Origin: Siphonodentalium dalli
Lineage: Eukaryota > Mollusca > Scaphopoda > Gadilida > Siphonodentaliidae
NCBI GenBank assembly: GCA_032622095.1
Contig: CP136064.1
Location: 179,956,011-180,020,010, forward strand
Direction of reading: 5' to 3'
DNA: 64,000 nucleotides
Positions 10,799-22,552 of the stretch are shown here, piece after piece (within the stretch, counting starts at the first letter, position 1; each line of letters begins with the position of its first letter). Below the pieces are notes generated by a model. The model did not search any database and had not been told where the DNA came from. It saw only the letters and a list, made by a program, of their open reading frames with translations. A program made the translations under genes and the position numbers.

Positions 10799-12356
10799 CT
10801 GAAATAGGTAACAGAAAATTTTAAATGCAGTTATCCACTAAAATAACTGTTACATATGTTTTTAGTTTTGGTAGAACACAGTACTTATTTTCAGATAATC
10901 TGTTAATTAGTGTCATTAGCCAACAAGGACAATGCCTGACATTGGAACTTTGATGGTACATGTAATATTTTGGGCTGACTTTGTGTAAAGATGCAGCCAT
11001 CGCTGCCCCCCCAGCAACCCCCATCCCATAAATAACTGATTATGTATGCATTTAAACGATCTATCAAACATAATAATAGGGAAACCATATCTTATGGAAG
11101 TCGCATCTAAAAATCTAGCTTGTTCATAACTACCTGGACTATAGTGACTCTCTTCCTGCTGGACCTCAAGACAAATGAGGATTTACCTAGGTACAAATGA
11201 TTCAAAATTATGCAGATTGTATAATAGCAATGCAAATGAAAATATCATATAACAGACACTCTTGAAAATCACCATTGGCTTCTTGTCAACCAAAGAATTA
11301 TTTTAAATATTTCAACCTTCAGCTACTGTTACCAGACTGACTATCTCACTATATTTCCAAAATATCTCAACGATCTTCTGGAGGAATTTGGCCTGACAAA
11401 TAAATCTTTGATCTGGTCATAACAGACTTTCTCTGTCACCTGACCCAATCTATGGAGAACGCATTTATATCATCATCATTCAGGAAATAACTGGCTGTGC
11501 TGTAAATTCACGCCATCTCAGAGTGAACATTTACGGGCAAAACTTGGTTCTGATAAAGTTAAACAGAAATGCGATGATGTTCATTTATAGAATTATCAGA
11601 AACTTCCGCTAAGTGACAGCTCCATGCCTTCATCTAATTGATTACTTAAGGTCGGTTTGCATTCCAAAATACCCCAAATAATATTCTCTTTTGAATTTTT
11701 CCTGGTATCAAAATATGTTGATAAATACTTGAACTATCTTTCTACAGGTATTATTTGTCCCAGAAAGACGCATGGAAGTTATTAAAAACATGACTTTGAA
11801 TGCGGTGTTTGGGTCCCAAACAAACAACAGCCATGTGCATGGGATGGAACAGAAAATGTTCCGTGATAGTCTATTCCTGATATGGTAGAAATAAACAGCG
11901 TTTTTTTTCACTTCAGTGCAATAAAAATTGAAAACAGCTGGAAAATGGCTGTGACCATGGCAAGTATTTTTCAGAGCATACGAAGCTGGTAGATCAATAT
12001 TCTATGTAATTATCAACCTATCTTGTACCTCCTTCCTAATTACGTGGACAAAATTTGGAAGCTTGAATGTGCCATGTCTATTTAAGTGAACTGGCTGTGT
12101 TTATTATTTTCCCCGATGTCAAGATAAGAATTGTGTCACTGAAGATGCAACTAAAAAATGTTAAGCTATAAACCTTGAAGTGGGATTTATCAGCAAGTGC
12201 TGCAATGGCAGAAAACAAAATCCCTGGCTGATGAAGAGGCTTACTTTCTGAGAATACCGAAATTTCTCATTTGACATGTCATTTTAAAACAGCTACCGTA
12301 CAAATAACACATTTTCTTTCCATAAAGTTTGTATGGACATGCAGTGTTCCGAACCT
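10799..12356. other. Intronic sequence without a recognised feature
   Basis: First part of the 7.3-kb intron 1 of SRRD. Open frames at 10821-11088 and 11708-11911 on the minus strand do not look like protein-coding sequence. Confidence 0.4.
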
Positions 12357-13468
12357 TCTCATATATATTTTGAAGACCTCTGTTTGTTTGTCTGTCTGTC
12401 TGTATGTCTGTCTGTATGTCATTTATACAAATCTACGATTTTCGACCGATCGGGACGAAACTTGGTACGTGTGTGTAGTTGGACCAGGCGGTCGACGTTG
12501 TCGTATTGGCGAGCCCGTGCGGCACCCGCTTCGCTCATGCGCAGACGAGATCTCGGAAACGGGTGGAGCTATCGACTTGAAATTTGCTATGTGAATGTAT
12601 CTTGCCCCGGATACGAATTTTATTGGGTCGCCGAGCACGTGCGACGCCAGCTTCGCGCATGCGCAGACGAGATCTCGGAAACGGGTGGAGCTATCGACTT
12701 GAAATTTGGTACGTGAATGTATCTTTCCCCGAATACGAATTTTATCGGGTCGCCGAGCCCGTTCGACGCCAGCTTCGCGCATGCGCAGACGAGATCTCGG
12801 AAACGGGTGGAGCTATCGACTTGAAATTTGCTATGTGAATGTATCTTGCCCCAGATACGAATTTTATCGGGTCGCCGAGCCCGTGCGACGCCAGCTTCAC
12901 GCATGCGCAGACCAGATCTCGGAAACGGGTGGAGCTATTTACTTGAAATTTGTTATGTGAATGTATCTTGCCCCGGATACGAATTTTATCGGGTCGCCAA
13001 GCCCGTGCGACGCCAGCTTCGCGCAGACCAGATCTCGGAAACGGGTGGAGCTATCGACTTGAAATTTGGTATGTGAATGTATCTTGCCCCGGATACGAAT
13101 TTTATCGGGTCGCCGAGCCCGTGCGACGCCAGCTTCGCGCATGCGCAGACCAGATCTCGGAAACGGGTGGAGCTATTTACTTGAAATTTGCTATGTGAAT
13201 GTATCTTGCCCCGGATACGAATTTTATCGGGTCGCCGAGCCCGTGCGACACCAGCTTCGCGCAGACCAGATCTCGGAAACGGGTGGAGCTATCGACTTGA
13301 AATTTGGTATGTGAATGTATCTTGCCCCGGATACGAATTTTATCGGGTCGCCGAGCCCGTGCGACGCCAGCTTCGCGCATGCGCAGACCAGATCTCGGAA
13401 ACGGGTAGAGCTATCGACTTGAAATTTGGTTTTTGAATAGCCCGGACAACGTCGGGCTCATCGGCTAG
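12357..13468 (+). mobile_element. HINE-like element with eight ~122-bp tandem repeats
   Basis: The element starts TCTCATATATATTTTGAAGA and continues into a GTCTGTCTGTCTG tract. It ends with CCCGGACAACGTCGGGC, which can form a stem, then CTAG followed by T. The body is a tandem array with GATCTCGGAAACGGGTGGAG at about 12548, 12670, 12792, 12914, 13030, 13152, 13268 and 13390. The period is 122 bp, or 116 bp where an ATGCGC is missing. Termini plus internal satellite match bivalve Helitron-like elements described in the literature. All the open frames here are repeat artefacts. Confidence 0.8.
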
Positions 13469-13934
13469 TCTCATATATATTTTGAAGACCTCTGTCTGTA
13501 TGTATGTATGTCTGTATGTCATTGATACAAATCTACGATTCTCGACCGATCGGGACGAAACTTGGTACGTGTGTGTAGTTTGACCAGGCGGTCGTCGTTG
13601 TCGTATTGGTGAGCCCGTGCGACGCCCGTGCAGCGCATGCGCAGACGAGATCTCGGAAACGGGTGGAGCTATCGACTTGAAATTTGCTATGTGAATGTAT
13701 CTTGCCCCGGATACGAATTTTATCGGGTCGCCGAGCCCGTGCAGCGCATGCACAGACGAGATCTCGGAAACGGGTGGAGCTATCGACTTGAAATTTGCTA
13801 TGTGAATGTATCTTGCCCGAGCCCGTGCGACGCCAGCTTCGCGCATGCGCAGACCAGATCTCGGAAACGGGTGGAGCTATCGACTTGAAATTTGGTTTTT
13901 GAATAACCCGGACAAGGTCGGGCTCATCGGCTAG
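13469..13934 (+). mobile_element. Second HINE-like element, head-to-tail with the first
   Basis: It starts immediately after the CTAG of the preceding copy with the same TCTCATATATATTTTG start and ends with the same hairpin (CCCGGACAAGGTCGGGC) and CTAG. It has only three internal repeat units (anchors at about 13648, 13759 and 13857), two of them shortened. The two copies form a tandem dimer that shares one junction. Confidence 0.8.
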
Positions 13935-14246
13935 TTAGGTATATTATAAGTGGAAAAAAATATCAAATTCATGGACTTTACCACATGCATTAGTCTGATA
14001 CGGTTAACACCTCAAGAAAGATTGAGAAATGTTAACATGCCTCAACTGACAACATCCTGAAATCACAAAGAGCAATGTACACAAGTCTCAAATGGATTGT
14101 GACTTTTATTTTATTGTTTTAAATATGTCTGATCAATGCATTGAGGATAATTATAGCCAGCACTTGTCTTGAATAGATGCTTTGCAGGTTCCTTGTTACA
14201 GGCCTGGCATATATTTCCTCACTGCCCACAAAAGATGAAGACACTT

Positions 14247-14470
14247 TTAAAGGCATGGATGCCTTCACAGTGGGTATGCTGTTAAAATTGCCATAAACAG
14301 AAAGAATATTAAAATATAGACATATTTTGTTTTTATACCAATCATAAATATTGTGTAAATAGTATATTATTTTCAAGTTTGTATGCTGTGTTATATAAAC
14401 AAAAGCCAGGTTCTGTAACATTTTTGGCTTTTAAATTGTTTACATAACAAAGCATGCGAACTTGACAATA
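14247..14470 (+). mobile_element. Diverged partial copy of the TTAA MITE family A
   Basis: TTAAAGGCATGGATGCC at 14247 is followed by GGTATGCTGTTAAAATTGCC and CATAAACAGAAAGAATATTAAAATATAGACA. It tracks the copies at 20579, 23069 and 25645 with many substitutions. The right end could not be located. It lies in SRRD intron 1. Confidence 0.5.
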
Positions 14471-15351
14471 ACATACTATTGACATATGGTATTTTTTTTA
14501 ACTTATTGTCTGAATATTTCCTTAGGGAACTAGTCATTTCAACCCTAATGTGATTGTATCATATTTTTATAATAATAACAAACAGGTGTGACTTCCTTTG
14601 TGTGCATCAGAGGCATTTTTAAAATCAGGGCGGATCATTGCTATTTGTATACATGTAGTGCCAGTAAGCCGTTGATTAATCTTTGGATAGCTGTCATTGG
14701 TGGACATAATTCCAATTGTTCCTCATCAATAGTTATGCGTGTTGTCAACGGAGGCAAGCGTTACAAGTCTGTAATATCACACACTGTGTCACATAATGTC
14801 AAAAATTGACTGCGGCAAATTTTTCTAAACAGGATGGGTATGGGATACCTTGGTTTTTTGACAGTATGATGTGGACTATACTTGCAGCCTCGAAATTAGG
14901 AAAAATTTACCACGGCAAATATAATGTTGAGGCATTATAGATTCCACATGTTTCCCCACGGCATTGCTTATTGCTGTGGCCAATTTAGAATACTGTGCTT
15001 GTGTAGATTACCACAACTTGTCACACCAGATGGATTAAGATCTCAAATGCAACAGATCGTCTGACTTATTTCCCTTAAACGGCTAAATCAAACCTCATTT
15101 ATTGTGTCATCTTTCATATTTTTAAACATCATTTTGAGCGACAACTACACTGCATCAGATACGAAGACTAAGCGCGGAAAAATAACATGCAATTATTCAG
15201 AGGTGAATGTAAATAAAACAAAATTTTAAAATATACTGCAAAATAGACTAATGCAATTCAGCTTTGGTATACTTTTTCGCACGGTGATCGGAAATTAAAT
15301 GCGACTGAGTTGACTCCCAGAGTAGCTCTGAGCTACACCTTCGATACGGTC
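14471..15351. other. Intronic sequence without a recognised feature
   Basis: No gene. Short repeated phrases containing CGGCAAAT (around 14815 and 14915) occur but show no clear element boundary. Confidence 0.4.
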
Positions 15352-16235
15352 GAAGCTAGGTTTCCGACATAGTATCGTTCGGACTTTGTATTGCATCTGC
15401 ATTCCCAGTACAAATGGGCATCACGAATTAACAATCGATGCCACAATCAATGCTCTGAGCACAGTTACTGGACATAAAGTCCCAAAAATAAGGTTTTTAT
15501 CGAGTTTAGAAATCGGTATCTCTATATATAGAGAAGTCTACATTGTACTTCTCTATAGGAATACCGATTTCTAAACTCGATAAAAACCTTATTTTTGGGA
15601 CTTTATGTCCAGTAACTGTGCTCTGAGAATGATTCCAGAAGCAAAAGAATCTCAGACAAAAGTTGAAAAACACGTACTGGGCAAATTTCGTACCTCCGCT
15701 CCTCTCCAATGTCATGACCAGGTATGACATTAGTCTGGGTACACCGTCGGTTTGGGAGCCGGTGAAAAATCGCTGTCCCATGTGCAATAGGTTGAAGCTA
15801 GGATTCCGACATACATGTAGTATCGTTCGGACTTTGTATTGCATCTGCATTCCCAGTACAAATGGGCATCACGAATTAACAATCGATGCCACAATCAATG
15901 CTCTGAGCACAGTTACTGGACATAAAGTCCCAAAAATAAGGTTTATATCGAGTTTAGAAATCGGTATCTCTATAGAGAAGTCTACATTGTACTTCTCTAT
16001 AGGAATACCGATTTCTAAACTCGATAAAAACCTTATATTTGGGACTTTATGTCCAGTAACTGTGCTCTGAGAATGATTCCAGAAGCAAAAGAATCTCAGA
16101 CAAAAGTTGAAAAACACGTACTGGGCAAATTTCGTACCTCCGCTCCTCTCCAATGTCATGACCAGGTATGACATTAGTCTGGGTACACCGTCGGTTTGGG
16201 AGCCAGTGCAAAATCGCTGTCCCATGTGCAACAAT
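15352..16235. repeat. 442-bp tandem duplication, each copy with a ~165-bp palindrome
   Basis: Two adjacent copies (15352-15793 and 15794-16235) begin at GAAGCTAGG and differ mainly by two small indels (an ACATGTAG-like stretch and TATA). Each contains a long inverted repeat (15457-15623 and 15905-16067). Its arms run GAGCACAGTTACTGGACATA ... to the complementary CTGTGCTC end, with a short loop near TACATTGTACTTCTC. The minus-strand frames through the copies resemble no protein I know. Confidence 0.85.
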
Positions 16236-16856
16236 GTGCGCACGCTAGCAATCCCTACTGTGGCAAAGAAATAATGGTTTCGACGAAAAAAATCTTGGAC
16301 ATGCTGGTTGTATTCAATCTCCGCAAAGGGACCTCTGCGTAGTCACTCCGCGAATATAATTGATGAATAAAGCCATTATTATTTACTATTCCTTGAAAGA
16401 TATGTACGGTATTAACTATAGCCAATATACACAACTTTCCTTCCACAGTATTACAGTCGATTTGCTTCAGATCTTCGACGATGTTAGTAGAATGTTACAT
16501 TCCTCCAGTTGGCATAGCTCCTGAATACTATCTTATCAGTTTCATGCACCCCGAACAAGTGCATTAATATGTCTTTAATTTGCGTGATCGGGAATCCACA
16601 CAGCGTTCTCCTGGAGTCTATGTAGCCATTAGTTTGTGAATAATATTATTTATTCAAATTATTGACTTAATAATCAATATTCCTCATCCTATTAAAAAAT
16701 TATAAGGCCATTAAGGGGACCTCCGGGCATGCCCGACCACGTATATATACTATATGGGACCTCCGTAAATTCTTATGGGCATTTTGATAGAGTTCCGGAC
16801 ATACGTACCGCACAATATCGAGTGGAAAATATGCCCAGAAATTGGCAGAACTCAAT
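16236..16856. other. Intronic sequence without a recognised feature
   Basis: Intron 1 of SRRD. A 63-codon minus-strand frame at 16255-16446 lacks support. Two short GGGACCTCCG phrases occur near 16717 and 16757. Confidence 0.35.
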
Positions 16857-17734
16857 CAGGGTTCCCGCAAGCAAGGACTGATCAAATTTAAGGCTATTCA
16901 AGGCCGTTTCGCGACATTTTTCATCTATTTTCAAGGCCCTTTGATACCCAAATTCAAGGATTTTCAAGGCCTTAAAATAAATTAATCAGTATTCTATCAC
17001 AAATTGCCATGTTAGTAATTATTAACATTACTCAGGATGGGTACTATAATACCTGGTACTTTTCCCAGATTATTATACTCACACAACTCAATGCAGATAA
17101 TCATTTTTAGGTCCGACTACGAATGGTAGCGTCTTTTTTTTGTCTTTCAAAACTATAGATGTTTGTCAGATTTCACATGGGAATCCAACGCGGCTTTTCC
17201 CATGTTCGCCACGCTAAATGTTTTCCGGCAAAGTTTGCATTTTGCAAAATACCTGTCGCCCAGAACGATCATTAACCAGTCTTTGTAACTTTCGGAAGTT
17301 AACCAACAATCTTGGAATGTGCATTTCCCCATTTTTTATTGGTAAATTTTATCGAAAACAATCATTGAAACACAGTACACACACGACAACATTTTAGCAG
17401 ACTGACACGACAGTCACATGTGATAATACGTCGCGCTTTGCGATTGGCCAACGTCACTGCAACTATCCAATGTCATGAGAATGCTCGATACATCGCTGCT
17501 CTATTATAATAATAACTGCGCTATTTATATCTCGCTCCAATGCGGTCATTTACCGTAAACCTGGAAATGTAAGAGGTGATTAATTACGGATCATCGGCGT
17601 GTTGTTGTATCGCGAATATTCAAGGCTTTTCAAGGCCCATTGCCCATATTCCAGGATTTCAAGGCCTTAAATTTGAAACACACCTTGTCAAATTCAAGGC
17701 CGTTCCTTGAATCCAAGGCCCCGCGGGAACCCTG
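16857..17734. mobile_element. Non-autonomous hAT-like element (CAGGGTTCCCGC termini)
   Basis: The ends CAGGGTTCCCGC and GCGGGAACCCTG are inverted repeats, flanked on both sides by TCAAT (16852-16856 and 17735-17739), a 5-bp duplication. Both ends are rich in TCAAGGCC/GGCCTTGA-type phrases, so the subterminal regions also form an imperfect inverted repeat. The 878-bp interior encodes nothing recognisable. A CAGGG start and 5-8 bp duplications fit hAT-type elements, but the superfamily is an inference. Confidence 0.65.
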
Positions 17735-18101
17735 TCAATTGAAAATACCGGAAAATGGCCGCAATAGTTCGCCTGATCGAGAAAAAGGCTGTTACATATA
17801 AATGTCTCTTTTTTTGAAAAGGAAGGTAAATCATGCATTCATGGTATGATCATGATGATGGTATGTGACTATCATTATGTCAAGGTGATGCATTAGTATA
17901 TTATAGTATACCGGTATGTGATGTCCGGGGGAAATCGCGGATTTGGTCATGTCTTTCTTCCTTGTTTACATTCAATCAATGTATTATTGTATAGTCAATT
18001 TTGGACCACCGTACCTGTATCTGTAGTTGTTACGTCCTACTAGTGTTACTGTTACTGTTAGTAGTGAGTCAGTGACCAAAGCTGGCTTTTACAGGACGTA
18101 C

Positions 18102-18280
18102 CTCAAATTTTCTATCTTTAAAATCAAATTTCTGGAGTCGTCTTTCGTGAAACTAACATCATTTATATTCTTGTTTAATTCTGTCAATGGCGTTAATGTG
18201 TTGCTGGGAGTTGACCTTTCTAAATGCTTGTTTCCTCGTCTTTTTCTCCGCTTGACAACCGTGAATCCACCCTTTTCCAT
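18102..18280 (-). CDS. SRRD: SRR1-like protein, exon 1 (start codon)
   Basis: The exon carries 59 codons plus two bases from an ATG in good context (GCAATGG), with an in-frame TAA four codons upstream, to a perfect donor GAG|GTACGT. The protein starts MEKGGFTVVKRRKRR, a basic N-terminus of the kind seen in animal SRR1-like proteins. It continues through a polar stretch to LILKIENLR, where the conserved domain begins. With exons 2-4 it gives about 152 residues. Family members are usually ~250-340, so the C-terminus is missing from the window. The identification rests on the conserved blocks in exons 3 and 4 plus phase continuity. Confidence 0.82.
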
Positions 18281-18577
18281 TGCACGAATTTAGGTAATTA
18301 GTCGCCTGTAGGCGAAATTGTCTAACCTGTTGGAGATCTCAACCGGGTGGTTACGAAAACAAATTATGATTACGTCAATTTACGAATTGTCGGAAGTTGA
18401 ATTGATCTGTGTCAGCAAGTCCAGATATTAAAACAGTGTGCAAGCAGAAACGTGTATGTGAGGCCGTTTTCACATTTATTAAATAATTGGACCTAAGCGC
18501 AATTTAATTATATATGAGTAAATAGCCTTGTCACCAGAACATGTAGGACTACATGCTAGCTGGGACATAATTAGGCC
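18281..18577. promoter_or_regulatory. Presumed SRRD upstream region
   Basis: This is the sequence upstream of the SRRD start codon on the minus strand. It should hold the 5' leader and promoter, but I see no TATA box or other motif that fixes a transcription start. The assignment rests only on position. Confidence 0.3.
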
Positions 18578-20578
18578 TACCCTTACCGAGCATGAAGGCT
18601 TAATAAGCCTTCAACAAGGATTCGCCAAGGATTCGAGTGCTTATGTCAATCACAATAAGCATTCGCTTAGGACTCGAGTGCTTATATCGATCACAGTAAG
18701 CACTCGCTTATGACTCAAGTGCTTATATCGATCACAGTAAGCACTCGCTTAGGACTCGAATGCATCGCTTAGGACTCAAGTGATTAAGATGCAGTGCAGG
18801 TATAAGCACTCGATAAGGAATCGAATCCTTAGGTCTCCCACATAAGCACTCTGGAAAATGAGGGCTTGTGGCGAAGGCTAACATTTTCTGTTAACTAATA
18901 AAATTTAGACTTCAGCCAGACATATGACTCTAAAATCAGCATTCAAATTAAGGCTTCAATATATTGTTGGCCTCTTAGCCCTCGATGCTCGACTTAGAAT
19001 ATTTCAATACAAAACTGTTCTGAATCTGAAGGTGCAAATTAACCAAGTCCAACATGGAGATATATATGGAAAAATTAATAATTATATGGCAAATTTGTAG
19101 TTTTAACAATTTGTTTGGCAATATACATTTGAAAATATTCAGAATTTGTCAAGTTTCACATGGTGTAAATATTGTGGTTTAATCCGAATTTTAATAAATT
19201 AATTAAATAATTAATACAATTAATAATTTTTCAACTTGTAGGACCCCATATGGAAATGTCATATAGAAACCTATAGGAAATTCATATTGGAAATGACGAT
19301 TCACATTAGGAAAATTATAGGACCGTATTTCCTATAGGAAAATTGCCATGGATAAGAACATTTTGAGACAACCTAAAGCAATAAATAATTTTATAGGAGA
19401 TTTTGCAATTTTCTCAAGATCTCTATATTTTTCTCAAGATGTGTTGGCCCACTGATAATTCAGAACAGCTAGTCTATATCATCCAAGGTACCAATGGAGA
19501 CCCTCTAGCCACATCCCTGTATAAGTCTGATTCATCTCATTGCCAGTAATAAATCACTTTAACATTGTAATCAATCCTACTATTTAATTGGGACAACTGC
19601 TTCACTCTGTGTCTATGAGTACCTGTTATGTAATCACCCTGACTTTCCCTCAATGCAAATTGAGACCAGATGGAATTTTCTCAAATTTCACAAACTTTGG
19701 ATGGCTCACAATGGGAAGTCATGGGTTTATATTGGTTTTCTTTATGTCACATGCAGGATTATTTACTGATAGTTTAAATTCAGGTGAGAAAATACTTTGC
19801 ATTTATTTTATCAAATTATAACATATAGGATGATGTTTATATTTATACTTTATTCGTAATTTAAGTATTATAAATCACTGGCAATTTAATTTATAGTTAA
19901 TAACATTTTAAATTGACAGGTCTCCAAAAAATATGAAATTTTGCTGAGGTTGCCTGACAGATACAGGTCAATTAATTGTCAGCATTACAATTTGCATGGA
20001 GTTACAAAAATAATGTTGGGGTCAGCAAAGAAAATAATTATACCATCTATTTAACTGTTATTTTAAAAATTCAGCATTAAATAGATGCATGGTATCATAA
20101 TTTTTCTTTAAAATAACTGCTCAATTTTGTGCATTGATTTTTAAACTGACAATCTCCATCTGTTGACAATTAACTGCATGAATTGATATTTGGGTAAATA
20201 CTAAAAAGGTTGTGTGGACTTCTGGTGTTTTATGAATTTTCAGTGTACATAATCTATTTATTATTCATAATTAATTAATTATTAGTATATGCATGGTAAC
20301 ATCAATTTCAGAGGAAGATAATGTTGGCATATTGAACAAGTACATTATACACGTCTTGTTTGAACCTATGGTAATTTAAATGCAGAGGAGCCATGCAATG
20401 GGTTCCAAAACTAGTAATATATAGAGCGTTCTTATAATCACGTGATTGGATACGGGACGCGCCGCCATGTTGGATGTATATCCTATAGGAGCAATATTGA
20501 TATAGGAACCTATATGAGACCATATCGCTGCATGGTCCAATGATTTCCTATTTAACAAGAAAATGACAGCAAAGGGCA

Positions 20579-21080
20579 TTAAAGACACGGTTGGCCTTGG
20601 CGGAGGGTATCCTGTGAAAATATTTCCACCCGGCAAAAACCGCCACAAACAGAAAGAACATCAAAATGTAGATAGACTTTGTCCGTATACAACTAAGAAA
20701 TATCGCATAAACAGTATGTTATGGTCATTTGTTTGACCATTGTTATGTAAACAAAAGCATAAAAAGTTACTTTTCTGGTGTTTGTTTATATTATGATGGT
20801 AAACATAAAGAGCGTTCTGTGTTGGTGAATACCTGATATGGAACTAATAAAGAGCGTTTATGCCATTTGTGTGTGATTAGCCAGTAGCATTGTGCTGTCT
20901 TCAGTAACACAATCAGGCTCTTGCTTAGGTAAAATATAGTAGGTCTTGATGATAACATGCTGTTTACGCGATGGTCATGGTATATATCAACGGAACTGTA
21001 TGCGTTTTAATGTTTTTCTGTTTACGGTGTTTGGAAAAAATATGAATATTTTCGACAATTAAGGCCGCACGTGCCTTTAA
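20579..21080 (-). mobile_element. TTAA MITE family A, copy 1 (494-bp body)
   Basis: TTAA (20579-20582) then AGACACGGTTGGCC; the other end is GGCCGCACGTGCCT then TTAA (21077-21080). Read by eye, it is the exact reverse complement of the copy at 23069-23570. The TTAA duplication and imperfect terminal inverted repeats (AAAGRCACG...GGCC) fit a piggyBac- or Kolobok-type non-autonomous element. It has no coding capacity. Confidence 0.85.
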
Positions 21081-22060
21081 TGCAAAAAGTAAGTTATTAG
21101 CATTGTAAAACTAGCATTATATTATAAATTGGATTTCTTATTTTCTTATTATTTGAACCATTTCCTTCCAGTTAATGCACACATTTAGAATATCTAATCA
21201 GCTATCTAATCTCAATTTTGGATATGCCTGCATTTTGATATCATAAACTGAGTATCACTCAAAGGTTGGTTTATCAGATGTTAAATCCACAAAAAACATC
21301 ACCAATATCATTTTTTGGTCATTTTAATAGTTCAATGCTAGCTAAAAATATTAATATTCAGTCCAATACAATTTTGATATATTTACAAACAACTGTATCA
21401 TTCACATAACTCATTTTCTGAAACAAATAATATCATTTCAGTTATTTCTGATGTAAACATAATTTAAAATTTGTTTACTATTTCTCATTTCAGAATTTGA
21501 AAACGACTCCCAGAAAAGAAGTCTGAGACTACATGCATCGCCAGTGGAATTGACATATATCCTAAACAATTTATTAGCTTAAGGCCCAATAAGGGGCGAC
21601 CTACACGGAGCCTGAGAGTACAGAAATCAAATTGCATTAAACATGGACATGATAGTGACAGCTAACATAAATTCTTGATATACATATATACTCAAAATTG
21701 TTCATTTCACAAATATAAAATTGTTATCACTTCATAATTGTTTTGTTATTTCTAGCATCTCCAGAATGGATATCCAATTTTGATGACACCACCCATATTC
21801 CCATGCATCCTGCGTAGAGTTATCCCTCATTTCCATGCAGTATAGGTAACTCTATGAAAACAGGCCATCATTTCACCATAATCTTTAGCATTCGGGGACC
21901 AATTTAAGGATTCGAGACATGGTTCGTAAGGCTTCATTTAAGCCTTCATCATTTGCATATAAGGCTTCGAAGCCTTAAATATAAGCCTTCGAAGCCTTAT
22001 ATGCAAATTATGAAGTCTTATTTAGCCTTCGAGTGCTTACGGGAACCAACAAGCCTTCTA

Positions 22061-22157
22061 TAGGGCCGACTTATTTAAATGAGCTAAACCCTCGAAGGTT
22101 TAATAAGCCTTCGAGTGCTTATGGGAGTACTTAGCTCATTTAAATAAGTCGGCCCTA
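22061..22157. repeat. 97-bp inverted repeat with perfect 27-bp arms
   Basis: TAGGGCCGACTTATTTAAAT at the left is exactly mirrored by ATTTAAATAAGTCGGCCCTA at the right, extending through GAGCTAA/TTAGCTC. The loop holds AAGCCTTCGAGTGCTTA motifs. A second, smaller palindrome lies just upstream (about 21950-22010). Confidence 0.8.
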
Positions 22158-22365
22158 TTGAGGGCTAAATTCTGTTTCGAGTGCTTATTTTGCCTGTAAC
22201 TGGCCCATTGCATTGATTGAGATAAGGATTCATTTAAGTCTTCATTTGTAAGCATTCGAATCCTTCCTGAATGCTTACCGAGGGCTTGTGATTTCGGTAA
22301 GGGTATGCATGTTGCGGAGCCAAGTTTTTGTCAAGTTGAGCCCAAAAAAAAGTAAGACAAACCGG

Positions 22366-22552
22366 GTCCTTCTAAACAACGAACACAGGTCCAAAAAGAG
22401 GAATAGAAGGGTAAACTTTTGTTTATGGGTGCATGAGGGTCCATGCTATGTGTATCTGGCATTATTTCCAACTTTGATGACTTGTTTTTTGAGTTATTAG
22501 CGTTATTTGAATACGAAGCTACTAAACAACGAACAGAACATTGGCCGTAGGC
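22366..22552 (+). repeat. ~185-bp dispersed repeat bounded by CTAAACAACGAACA direct repeats
   Basis: The same TCTAAACAACGAACA/ACTAAACAACGAACA phrase occurs at both ends in direct orientation. An inverted, diverged copy with the same boundaries is found at 28919-29100. The shared interior includes TATTTCCAACTTTGATGACTT. Conserved boundaries in two places indicate a discrete small repeat family. Confidence 0.7.

Larger units (their letters stand above)
18578..22305. mobile_element. Element or element pair with CCCTTACCGA ends and AAGCACTCG subterminal repeats
   Basis: CCCTTACCGA at 18580 follows TA, and TCGGTAAGGG at 22294-22303 is followed by TA. Both subterminal zones (18580-18870 and 21890-22290) are packed with AAGCACTCG/CGAGTGCTTA and AAGGATTCG motifs. 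This can be read as one ~3.7-kb element with short TIRs and a TA duplication, or as two related MITEs, since GAGGGCTTGTG occurs near both array ends. The interior encodes nothing recognisable and is itself hit by the MITE at 20579. Confidence 0.5.

Noticed and set aside
12271-13888. A dozen overlapping frames on both strands
   Set aside because: All come from the ~122-bp HINE tandem repeats; the same peptide is repeated and both strands are open.
15506-16243. Minus-strand frames with a shared ~50-residue peptide
   Set aside because: The similarity is explained by the 442-bp tandem duplication; part of each frame runs through the palindrome.
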